Assembly: GCA_038818725.1 (NCBI GenBank)
Contig: JAWAYL010000042.1
Coordinates: 1-8,553 of the forward strand
Direction of reading: 5' to 3'
Source of the DNA: JACIWB01 sp038818725
GTDB lineage: Archaea > Thermoplasmatota > E2 > UBA202 > JdFR-43
Length of the DNA: 8,553 nucleotides
This document shows, piece by piece, positions 1 to 5,631 of this stretch. The stretch's first letter is position 1; each line of letters opens with the position of its first letter. The position numbers were made by a program, and so were the translations under genes. Below the pieces are notes generated by a model. It saw only the letters and a program-made list of their open reading frames with translations, ran no database searches and was not told the DNA's origin.

Positions 1-2
1 GA

Positions 3-92
3 ATGAAAGTAGAGGCATGCCTCAGGCGCATCCAGCAAGATGGAAGCGCGGGAGCAATATATTATGGATATAAATTCAGGAAAGCAGATTAA
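3..92 (+). CDS. Possible 3' end of an upstream gene (partial, unidentified)
   Basis: A reading frame open from the left edge ends with TAA at 90-92, one base before the ATG of the DUF432 gene at 94. That stop/start spacing matches the tight packing of the following genes. The 29 residues visible end in the stretch DGSAGAIYYGYKFRKAD, which I do not recognise. An ATG at base 3 is in frame, but the gene most likely starts outside the window. A second frame (bases 2-73) is also open, and the minus strand is open as well, so coding status is unproven. The first 56 bases are clearly richer in G+C than the rest of the window and contain a perfect 12-bp palindrome at 12-23, so the 3' part of a structured RNA is an alternative. 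Confidence 0.3.
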   Translation: MKVEACLRRIQQDGSAGAIYYGYKFRKAD

Positions 93-93
93 A

Positions 94-816
94 ATGTTTG
101 GGATATATGGATTAAATTTTAATATTGAGGAAGAAGATATAAAAATAGAGTTAGCAGGCAAGGAAAAAGAAAAAAATTATTTCAGAAAAGTTGGGAATGA
201 TGCAATTGAGAAAAAAATTTATGCAGATAAGGGAGAAATTATCATTTCCCCAGTTCCTCCTGTAAATCTACCAGTTAATGTTTCAAATCATTTGATGATA
301 GAGCTAGATAAAAGCATTTTTATCGAGCCAGGAGTGGAGCAAAAAGTATTTATTAAATTTCCTGTTGAGATAGGTGTTTTTATATCAGATGAAAAGGATA
401 TTGAGCCAGTTGATATTTTTACAAAAACAAAATTAAAATATACGCTTTATGGGCGCCCTGAGGACGGCTCAGTATGCAGGTGGTGGAAAAGTGAGGTATA
501 TGAAAAAATTCCAAGCGTTGATAAACTTTATGAAGGAATTATTGAGCTGAAGATTAAAAATAGTTATAATGAATGGACTGAAATAAATAAAATTGTTTTT
601 AATACACTTAGTATGAAAATTTTTTATAAAGAACATGCTTATTGTTCTGCAAATCTTGAAATAGTTAAAAAGAGCATTGGGAAAACATATTTTAATGAAA
701 AAGTAGAAGAAATGAATGAAGCAGTAGATTTATATCTTGCAAAAAGCAGAAGGCTTGGAATTTCTTTTGTAAAAGAAATCGAAAGAGAATTTTTCATGGA
801 GCGTGGTTTCAAATGA
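94..816 (+). CDS. DUF432 domain-containing protein
   Basis: A predicted 240-residue soluble protein with no signal peptide or membrane segment. It fits the archaeal DUF432 family. Recognisable pieces, numbered from the ATG at 94, are the N-terminal MFGIYGLNF, a PVPPVNLPVNVSNHLMIE segment near residues 54-71, the FPVEIGVFI block near 90-98, KYTLYGRPEDG around 115-125 and a later NEWTEINKIVF strand. The biochemical role of the family is unknown. From general knowledge, these genes are often found beside MscS channels in archaea. Here the stop overlaps the channel start by 4 bases (ATGA), which implies translational coupling. I chose ATG 94 because family resemblance begins at MFG and AGGA at 78-81 can serve as ribosome binding site. 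In-frame ATGs at 40 and 64 add residues unlike the family. An AT-rich ATATAAAT at 68-75 could be a TATA element. A role in channel gating or osmotic response is inference only. Confidence 0.85.
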   Translation: MFGIYGLNFNIEEEDIKIELAGKEKEKNYFRKVGNDAIEKKIYADKGEIIISPVPPVNLPVNVSNHLMIELDKSIFIEPGVEQKVFIKFPVEIGVFISDEKDIEPVDIFTKTKLKYTLYGRPEDGSVCRWWKSEVYEKIPSVDKLYEGIIELKIKNSYNEWTEINKIVFNTLSMKIFYKEHAYCSANLEIVKKSIGKTYFNEKVEEMNEAVDLYLAKSRRLGISFVKEIEREFFMERGFK

Positions 817-1613
817 CAATATGGGATATACTTAAATATAAAATAGCTGGCATTGAGATTGAAGCAATATTGAAATTTATAGGGGCAATTCTAATTATAG
901 TATTATTAGCAAAAATAGTAAGAATTAATATAAGGAGAGGACTAAAAGATAAGTTACCTGATGTAACTGTTAAAAATGTTGAAAAATTTGCATATTATAT
1001 CATAATAATAATTGGTTTTATTGCATCTCTCTCAATTATAGGAATTTCTTTATCTGGCCTGCTTGTTGCGGGTGGAATAATTGGTATAGTTATTGGTTTC
1101 GCCAGCCAGACAGTTGTTTCAAATTTTTTAAGCGGTATATTTCTTATTATTGAAAGACCAATTGGAATAGGAGATGCAATAAGAATAGAAGATGTTGATG
1201 GAATAGTGGAAGAGATAAAGATTTTATCAACAACTATTCGCACTTGGGATGGAGTTTTTGCTAGATTTCCAAATGAAAAAGTATTTACATCAAAGATATA
1301 TAATTACTATAGTAGCCCAGTAAGAAGATTTGAGTATAAAATAGGAATAAGATATAGTGATGATGCAAATAAGGCAATAGAAATAATAAAAAGAGTTCTT
1401 GAGGAGCACCCTTTTGTTCTTAAATATCCTGAGCCAGTTGTTTATGTTGATGAACTCGGAGAAAGCAGTGTAAATTTATCTATTAGGATATGGGCTCCCT
1501 CCGCTGTTTGGTTCTCTGTAAAAACTGAGATGCTCTGGAAAATAAAAGTTGCTCTTGAAAAAGAAGGAATTCAGATACCATTCCCACAGCGTGTTATATG
1601 GATGGCAAAGTAA
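813..1613 (+). CDS. mscS: MscS-family small-conductance mechanosensitive channel
   Basis: An integral membrane channel of 266 residues, close to the usual length of compact MscS proteins. Such channels open under membrane tension and release solutes during hypo-osmotic shock. Three hydrophobic helices are visible: about 17-37, 59-79, and the pore-lining Gly/Ala-rich helix about 83-113, with GFASQTVVSNFLSGIFLI followed by ERPIGIGD, the hallmark of the family. The cytoplasmic beta domain follows (GDAIRIEDVDGIVEEI, then the typical FPNEKVF near 152-158), and then a mixed alpha/beta C-terminal part ending with IQIPFPQRVIW, also typical. The start ATG lies inside the stop of the DUF432 gene, so the two are very likely made together. 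The 3' end overlaps the DUF488 gene by 16 bases. Assignment to the family is firm; conductance and ion preference cannot be read from the sequence. Confidence 0.95.
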   Translation: MTIWDILKYKIAGIEIEAILKFIGAILIIVLLAKIVRINIRRGLKDKLPDVTVKNVEKFAYYIIIIIGFIASLSIIGISLSGLLVAGGIIGIVIGFASQTVVSNFLSGIFLIIERPIGIGDAIRIEDVDGIVEEIKILSTTIRTWDGVFARFPNEKVFTSKIYNYYSSPVRRFEYKIGIRYSDDANKAIEIIKRVLEEHPFVLKYPEPVVYVDELGESSVNLSIRIWAPSAVWFSVKTEMLWKIKVALEKEGIQIPFPQRVIWMAK

Positions 1614-1987
1614 TATTTTCAATAGGTCATTCAAATAGAAGCAAAGAAGAATTTCTTGAATTGTTAAGAAAATATGAAATTGAGGCAATTGCTGATGTAA
1701 GGCGCTTTCCAACTTCAAAATTTGAAATTTATAAGAAAGAAAATCTCGAAAAAATTTTAGGAGAGATTGAATATTTTCATTTTGAAAATCTCGGTGGATT
1801 TAGACATGGCTATAAAAAATGGATGGAAACAGATGAATGGAAAAAAGAATATGAAAAACTTAAGGAAATTGCTGAAGCAAAAAAAGTTGCAATTCTTTGT
1901 GCAGAAAAATTGCCTTTTAGATGCCACCGCAGGCATATATTGAAAAAGTTCGAGGAAGAAGGATGGAAAGTTATAAACATAATATAG
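1598..1987 (+). CDS. DUF488 family protein
   Basis: A 129-residue cytosolic protein matching DUF488 over its whole length. Visible family blocks are FSIGHSNRSKEEFLELL at 7-23, ADVRRFPTS at 32-40, NLGGFRHGY at 64-72 and the C-terminal LCAEKLPFRCHRRHI at 100-114. The conserved Cys101, Cys109, His110 and Arg111/112 could form an active or binding site. The molecular function of DUF488 is not established as far as I know. A nucleic-acid or stress-related role is sometimes suggested, and I see nothing here that settles it. The start at 1598 overlaps the end of the channel gene by 16 bases. No other start keeps the IGHSN block. The 3' end overlaps the next gene by 25 bases, so it sits mid-operon. 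Confidence 0.9.
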   Translation: MDGKVIFSIGHSNRSKEEFLELLRKYEIEAIADVRRFPTSKFEIYKKENLEKILGEIEYFHFENLGGFRHGYKKWMETDEWKKEYEKLKEIAEAKKVAILCAEKLPFRCHRRHILKKFEEEGWKVINII

Positions 1988-2580
1988 AAAAACAGAGGTT
2001 AAGGGAAGAAATATGGAAGAAAATGACATCATCAGGCATAGCAATATTTCCTTATGCATATGGAAGAATACCAAATTTCATTGGAAGTGATATAGCAGGG
2101 GATAAAGTTACTACACTTGAAGAATGGAAAAAAGCAAAAATTGTATTTTCGAATCCGGATTTTGCCCAGAAAAAAATTAGAGAAAATGCTCTGAAGCAAA
2201 ATAAAATTTTAATAATGGCTTCTCCAAAATTAAAGCATGGTTTTATAAAAGTTGATCCTTCAATAGTTAAAGGTAAGGAAAATTATGCAAGCACAATTTC
2301 TGGAGCATTTAAATATGGAAAAAGAATAGACGAGCTTATCAAGCCGGATTTAATAATTACAGGGTGCGTTGCTGTTGATGAGGAAAATTTTATTCGCCTT
2401 GGGAAAGGAGGAGGATATGGAGATAGAGAAATAAAAATGATTGAAGAAAAATTTGGTAAAGTTACAGTTATAACAACAGTTCATGATATACAGGTGGTTA
2501 AAAATATTCCTTTTGACGAAAATGATACAAAAGTTGATATAATAGTTACTCCAACAAGAATAATAAGAAGAAAAATTTGA
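1963..2580 (+). CDS. 5-formyltetrahydrofolate cyclo-ligase family protein (archaeal type)
   Basis: A predicted 205-residue cytosolic protein of the 5-formyl-THF cyclo-ligase (MTHFS) superfamily. Members of known activity use ATP to convert 5-formyl-THF to 5,10-methenyl-THF. Evidence includes KQRLREEIWKKM at 10-21, the archaeal GRIPNFIGSD block at 34-43, ASPKLKHGF in the middle, the nucleotide-binding glycine loop GKGGGYGDRE at 147-156 and TTVHDIQVV near 171-179. The archaeal branch may act on tetrahydromethanopterin-like or other substrates, so the exact reaction is uncertain. ATG 1963 is chosen because a purine-rich GAGGAAGAAGG lies at 1952-1962 and the family-like sequence begins soon after. 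An in-frame ATG at 1921 would overlap the DUF488 gene by 67 bases and adds unrelated residues. ATG 2023 would remove the conserved N-terminal helix. Confidence 0.85.
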   Translation: MESYKHNIEKQRLREEIWKKMTSSGIAIFPYAYGRIPNFIGSDIAGDKVTTLEEWKKAKIVFSNPDFAQKKIRENALKQNKILIMASPKLKHGFIKVDPSIVKGKENYASTISGAFKYGKRIDELIKPDLIITGCVAVDEENFIRLGKGGGYGDREIKMIEEKFGKVTVITTVHDIQVVKNIPFDENDTKVDIIVTPTRIIRRKI

Positions 2581-2581
2581 T

Positions 2582-2613
2582 TATTTATCAAAACATTTTT
2601 ATCCTGATAAATA
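2582..2613 (+). repeat. 9-bp perfect inverted repeat in an operon gap
   Basis: TATTTATCA at 2582-2590 is exactly mirrored by TGATAAATA at 2605-2613, with a 14-base AT-rich spacer. It fills most of the only real gap (41-44 bases) in the six-gene run. The spacer holds TTTTTATC (2596-2603), a weak TATA-like string 23-26 bases before the downstream start. It may be an operator for a second promoter, an RNA hairpin, or chance in AT-rich DNA. I favour an operator or promoter over a terminator, because no T-tract follows the right arm. Confidence 0.45.
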
Positions 2614-2624
2614 TAAAGGGAATG

Positions 2625-2846
2625 ATGAATTATTTGCTATTGCTTCTTACTGCCTTGCTTGCATTTACATGGGGCATGCTTTTTGCTTTCTGGCTTATAT
2701 TTGCAAGAACCGCAAGCAAGCTATCTTCTTTAATAGAAGAGATAAGTAAGGGCGAACTAAATCTTGAAGAAGTTTACCAGCTTGTAAAAAATGCTATAGA
2801 TAAGGCATATGAAGAAATAAAGAAAGGGAAAGATGAAAATCCTTGA
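2625..2846 (+). CDS. Small membrane-anchored protein, function unknown
   Basis: A 73-residue protein that I do not recognise. Residues 1-26 form one long hydrophobic helix (MNYLLLLLTALLAFTWGMLF and onward), followed after FAR by a charged, helix-forming tail of about 45 residues rich in Glu and Lys. This suggests a single-pass anchor with a cytosolic amphipathic or coiled-coil domain. ATG 2625 is preferred because GGG at 2618-2620 leaves 4 bases to it. ATG 2622 gives one extra Met and leaves almost no spacing. An in-frame TTG at 2577 would overlap the previous stop and adds a non-conserved-looking, AT-derived leader. The 3' end overlaps the exporter-like gene by 14 bases, so it may be an accessory subunit of that protein; this is inference from position only. 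Confidence 0.7.
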   Translation: MNYLLLLLTALLAFTWGMLFAFWLIFARTASKLSSLIEEISKGELNLEEVYQLVKNAIDKAYEEIKKGKDENP

Positions 2847-3435
2847 TGCAATAAATGAGGTTTATAAACAAATTCAGAAAACAAGATATAGTTTGAGTCA
2901 CCTTTATAAATTACTTATTTTTATAACCCCATTTCTTACAATAGCATTCTATTTTGCGTTTGTTTTTGATTATTTACCGCCAGAATTAGAAGGAAAATAT
3001 GCAGGGCTTGTTATTGGATATTTTTTTCCTCCTTTTGGAAAAGAATCAATTATTCCTTTAATGCTAGGATTTAAAATACCAGTATGGATAACAGGTAGCA
3101 CAATAATAATAATGGACATAATTTCATCTGCAATAATTGCTTATAATTGGTGGTTTGCTGAACTTATAATTTACCATATTCCTTATCTGGATAAGGGCTA
3201 TGATAAACTAAAGAAGAAATCAGAAAATTTTAGCAAAAGAAAACTTATTACGCTTGCAATGATAATTTTTATGGCTATTCCCTTTCAAGGGACTGGAGGA
3301 ATAAGCACAACAATAATATGTCGCTTAATTGGCTTTAAAGCAAAAAAAACAGTTGCAATAGTTGCTCTTGGTTCATCAATAACAACATCTTTTCTAATAA
3401 TGGCTTATCTCGGGCTATTTAATTTCATTTATTAG
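2833..3435 (+). CDS. Small multi-drug export family protein (PF06695-like)
   Basis: A 200-residue integral membrane protein resembling the small multi-drug export family. The name is historical, and transport of drugs is not demonstrated for most members. Features include a cytosolic N-terminal helix (1-22), a hydrophobic segment about 26-45, the conserved re-entrant-like PPFGKESIIPL at 66-76, a helix about 83-105, a charged loop KGYDKLKKKSENFSKRK, then FMAIPFQGTGG near 145-155, which is the best family signature, and two further hydrophobic stretches to the C-terminus. The paired FFPPFGKES and IPFQGTGG motifs resemble the half-hairpins seen in DedA-like membrane proteins. GGG at 2826-2828 precedes ATG 2833, inside the upstream small gene, so the two are translationally coupled. 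The 3' end overlaps the convergent epimerase gene by 21 bases. Confidence 0.85.
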   Translation: MKILDAINEVYKQIQKTRYSLSHLYKLLIFITPFLTIAFYFAFVFDYLPPELEGKYAGLVIGYFFPPFGKESIIPLMLGFKIPVWITGSTIIIMDIISSAIIAYNWWFAELIIYHIPYLDKGYDKLKKKSENFSKRKLITLAMIIFMAIPFQGTGGISTTIICRLIGFKAKKTVAIVALGSSITTSFLIMAYLGLFNFIY

Positions 3436-4353
3436 CCATCTTGCAGCAAGTTTGACTGCTTCCTTGCTTGAGTATTTTGGCTTCCATCCCTTTTGCATTA
3501 TTTTTGATATATCCAGCATCATGAATTTTACATCTCCTTTCCATCCTCTTCCATCTATTCCCCCTGTGAAATAATATTCTGGCCTAACATTCATTTCTTC
3601 ACTGACTATATCTGCTATTTCTTTTACTTCTATACTATCAAGAGAGCCAATATTATATACTTCTACTTTATTTTCCCATCTTTCAATTGTATGAAAAATT
3701 GCATCTATGCAGTCATCAATGTACAGATATGATTTTTTCTGTTTTCCATCTCCAAGTATTTCAAGTTTTTCTTTATTAGCTTTTAACTTTTTTATAAAAT
3801 CATATATAACTCCATGTGTGGATCTAGCTCCAACAACATTTGCAAACCTATAAATTATTGTTTCCATATCAAAAGTATGGCAGTAAGAGCAAATCATTGC
3901 CTCACATGCTAATTTTGTTGCTCCATAAAGCGAGATGGGAATAAGAGGAGAATAATTTTCTGGAGTTGGTATTTTTTCAGCATCTCCATATACTGCTGAG
4001 GAAGATGTAAATATTATTTTCCTTACTTTTTCTTTTCTCATTCCTTCAAGCAAGTTATAAGTTGCGACTATATTATTTTCAAAAATTGATTTTGTATTCT
4101 TCTCTCCAGCCCTTACATCTGGATTGGCTGCAAGATGAAAAACAATTTCACATCCTTTGACAGCTTTTCTTGCAACTCTTTTGCTTAGCAAATCTCCTTT
4201 TATAAGCTCTATTTCATTAAGATTTTTCTCAATAAATTCAATTTTTCCAGATGAAAAATTATCAATGCATCTTACCTCATATCCTTTTTTTAACAAATGC
4301 TCAACAAGATGGCTCCCTATAAATCCAGCTCCACCTGTAACAAGAACTTTCAT
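3415..4353 (-). CDS. NAD-dependent epimerase/dehydratase, UDP-glucose 4-epimerase type
   Basis: An extended short-chain dehydrogenase of 312 residues acting on nucleotide sugars, probably a C4 epimerase supplying hexoses for glycans, glycolipids or S-layer glycosylation. The Rossmann loop TGGAGFIGSH is at 6-15, and IDNFSSGK at 30-37 follows the second strand. The active site is complete: TSSSAVYGD at 116-124 supplies the Ser, and the YGATK motif puts Tyr143 and Lys147 in place. RFANVVGARSTHG and GDGKQKKSYLYIDD are typical of the archaeal/bacterial GalE-like group, and the C-terminal WKGDVKFMMLDISK block is usual. Sugar specificity cannot be told from sequence, so no gene symbol is given. The start is ATG at 4353, because family homology begins at MKVLVTGG. 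An in-frame ATG 18 bases upstream falls in the presumed TATA element. No ribosome binding site precedes 4353, which suggests a leaderless mRNA. Confidence 0.93.
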   Translation of the reverse strand: MKVLVTGGAGFIGSHLVEHLLKKGYEVRCIDNFSSGKIEFIEKNLNEIELIKGDLLSKRVARKAVKGCEIVFHLAANPDVRAGEKNTKSIFENNIVATYNLLEGMRKEKVRKIIFTSSSAVYGDAEKIPTPENYSPLIPISLYGATKLACEAMICSYCHTFDMETIIYRFANVVGARSTHGVIYDFIKKLKANKEKLEILGDGKQKKSYLYIDDCIDAIFHTIERWENKVEVYNIGSLDSIEVKEIADIVSEEMNVRPEYYFTGGIDGRGWKGDVKFMMLDISKIMQKGWKPKYSSKEAVKLAARWLINEIK

Positions 4354-4370
4354 GAGAGAAAATAAAATCA

Positions 4371-4390
4371 TTTAAAAATATTTTTCTTTT
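4371..4390 (-). promoter_or_regulatory. Candidate archaeal promoter of the epimerase gene
   Basis: On the minus strand a purine run AAAAGAAAAA (4390-4381) followed by TATTTTTAAA (4380-4371) resembles a BRE plus TATA box. Its centre is about 23 bases before ATG 4353. With no Shine-Dalgarno sequence in between, transcription would start at or just before the start codon. AT richness makes chance matches common. Confidence 0.45.
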
Positions 4391-4450
4391 AAAGTTCCAA
4401 GTGAGCGTAAAGAATTTTAAAATTTACACCGCCTTTAAGTCATTCTCATC

Positions 4451-4469
4451 TGAGCAGGCGCAATGCTCA
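4451..4469. repeat. Small hairpin in the 4354-4476 intergenic region
   Basis: TGAGCA (4451-4456) and TGCTCA (4464-4469) form a 6-bp stem with a 7-base loop GGCGCAA. It begins 7 bases after the stop of the radical SAM gene when read on the minus strand. It stands out as GC-richer than its surroundings. It has no following T-run on that strand, so it is not a classic intrinsic terminator. It might stabilise the mRNA 3' end or belong to a small RNA. The rest of the 123-base gap (4354-4476) holds the epimerase promoter and an AATTTTAAAATT palindrome at 4413-4424, with no credible ORF. Confidence 0.4.
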
Positions 4470-4476
4470 TGTAAAA

Positions 4477-5478
4477 TCATTTTATAATTTTTCCTATTAT
4501 TGGAATTTTTTCTCCACATTTTTGGCATCTATTATTTTCAATTTTACATTTTATATCATAAAGACTTCTTTTTATAAGCAGTTCATTGCAAGATGGGCAA
4601 TAGGTATTTTCATAGGGATGAAATGGAACATTTCCAATATAAACATAATTAAGCCCTTCTTCCTTTCCTATTCTATATGCTTTCTCAAGAGTTGCTAAAT
4701 CTGTCGGCGGCGCATAAAATTTATATGAAGGAAAATAGCGGGTAATATGCCACGGTATATTTTCTCCTAAATTATATATTCTTTTTGCAATTCCTCTTAA
4801 AATTTCTTCTCTATCATTTAAGCCATTTATAACTAAAGTTGTTAATTCAATCCATATTCCTTGCTCAATTGCAATTTCTGCATTTCTCCATACAATTTCA
4901 ACATTTGCATTGCAATATTCTTTAACAACTTTTTCATCTCCTTTTATATCAATGTTCATTGCATCCAGCCCATTCTCTACTAATGCTTTCAATGCTTCCT
5001 TGCTCATATAACCATTTGTAACAAAAGTATTGTAATATCCTTCTTTTCTTGCAAGAGAAAAAACATCTATAGCATATTCAAGCATAAGAGTTGGCTCATT
5101 GAAAGAAATACTCGTTCCCTGACAATTTTTTTCCTTAACAATTTTTACAAAATCTTCCGGGCTTATATATTCTCCTTTTGCTGTGGGATTTTTGCTTATT
5201 TCATAATTCTGGCACCAGTCGCAAGTAAAATTGCATCCAAAGCTTCCAGCTGTTAAAGCAAAGCTACCTGGCCAGAAATGAAAAAGTGGTTTCTTTTCAA
5301 TAGGATTTACACTTAATGAAGAAATTTCACCGTATTTCAATGTATAAATTTTTCCACCTATATTTTTTCTTGTCTTGCAAAATCCAAAAGAATTTTCATC
5401 TATTATGCAATGCCTCTCGCAAATATTGCATATTGCCTTACTATTTTTTCTTTCATAAAGCAAAGATTCTTTAATCAC
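4477..5478 (-). CDS. AmmeMemoRadiSam system radical SAM enzyme (PflA-like)
   Basis: A cytosolic radical SAM protein of 333 residues. Three metal-site regions are visible. The N-terminal CNICERHC with a fourth Cys at 34 (Cys17, 20, 24, 34) is the usual ligand set of this family. The radical SAM CxxxCxxC is CNFTCDWCQN with Cys82, 86 and 89, preceded by AGSFG. The C-terminal zinc-ribbon-like pairs are Cys294/297 and Cys318/321. The block ISFNEPTLMLEYAIDVF and the PWHITRYFPSYK segment are also characteristic. The family resembles pyruvate formate-lyase activase, but its physiological substrate is not established. It is named for genomic partnership with AMMECR1 and MEMO proteins, neither of which lies in this window. 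The start is GTG at 5478: there is an in-frame stop shortly upstream and no in-frame ATG near. The gene is divergent from the kor operon across a 153-base AT-rich region. Confidence 0.92.
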   Translation of the reverse strand: MIKESLLYERKNSKAICNICERHCIIDENSFGFCKTRKNIGGKIYTLKYGEISSLSVNPIEKKPLFHFWPGSFALTAGSFGCNFTCDWCQNYEISKNPTAKGEYISPEDFVKIVKEKNCQGTSISFNEPTLMLEYAIDVFSLARKEGYYNTFVTNGYMSKEALKALVENGLDAMNIDIKGDEKVVKEYCNANVEIVWRNAEIAIEQGIWIELTTLVINGLNDREEILRGIAKRIYNLGENIPWHITRYFPSYKFYAPPTDLATLEKAYRIGKEEGLNYVYIGNVPFHPYENTYCPSCNELLIKRSLYDIKCKIENNRCQKCGEKIPIIGKIIK

Positions 5479-5497
5479 AAATTTATTTCATTTGAGA

Positions 5498-5517
5498 TTT
5501 TAAATTTAACTTTCTTA
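5498..5517 (-). promoter_or_regulatory. Candidate promoter of the radical SAM gene
   Basis: Reading the minus strand, TAAGAAAG (5517-5510) followed by TTAAATTTAAA (5508-5498) is centred about 25 bases before the GTG start at 5478. That is the right place for BRE/TATA of a leaderless transcript. No ribosome binding site lies between. The match to a TATA consensus is only fair. Confidence 0.35.
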
Positions 5518-5577
5518 ATTTAATATAATTTTGTAAAATAAAATTTAAAAAAATTTAACATTTTTATAAAAATTTAA
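5502..5577. repeat. Repeated AAATTTAA motif in the divergent promoter region
   Basis: Four exact copies of AAATTTAA occur at 5502-5509, 5541-5548, 5551-5558 and 5570-5577, start-to-start spacing 39, 10 and 19 bases. These distances are near multiples of a DNA helical turn, which may give intrinsic curvature or a binding array for a regulator or chromatin protein. The region is almost pure A/T, so coincidence is a serious alternative. Confidence 0.35.
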
Positions 5578-5594
5578 ACTTTTTTTCTCAAACT

Positions 5595-5609
5595 GGAAAA
5601 ATTTATATA
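5595..5609 (+). promoter_or_regulatory. Archaeal BRE/TATA promoter of the kor-hdr operon
   Basis: GGAAAAA (5595-5601) directly followed by TTTATATA (5602-5609) is a textbook BRE plus TATA box. The TATA centre is about 26 bases upstream of ATG 5632, so transcription is expected to start at or within a few bases of the start codon. No Shine-Dalgarno sequence lies between the box and korD, which agrees with a leaderless message. This is the best promoter in the window. Confidence 0.75.
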
Positions 5610-5631
5610 TTAAATTTTATATCGCAATAAA

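Noticed and set aside
995..1243. Minus-strand open frame of 82 residues inside the channel gene
   Set aside because: It is opposite the conserved MscS pore helix, has a low-complexity Ile/Pro/Ser composition, and has no start signals of its own.
1476..1718. Minus-strand open frame across the MscS/DUF488 junction
   Set aside because: Both sense frames there match known families; the antisense product has no recognisable features.
1757..2074. Minus-strand open frame of 105 residues, Phe-rich
   Set aside because: The Phe runs are the complement of Lys/Glu AAA/GAA codons in the real plus-strand genes.
4157..4375. Plus-strand open frame opposite the epimerase N-terminus
   Set aside because: It is the mirror of the Rossmann-fold coding sequence, which has intact motifs on the minus strand.
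4395..4476. C/D-box guide RNA in the intergenic patch
   Set aside because: A CTGA is present near the hairpin, but no convincing RTGATGA C box is found at suitable spacing on either strand.
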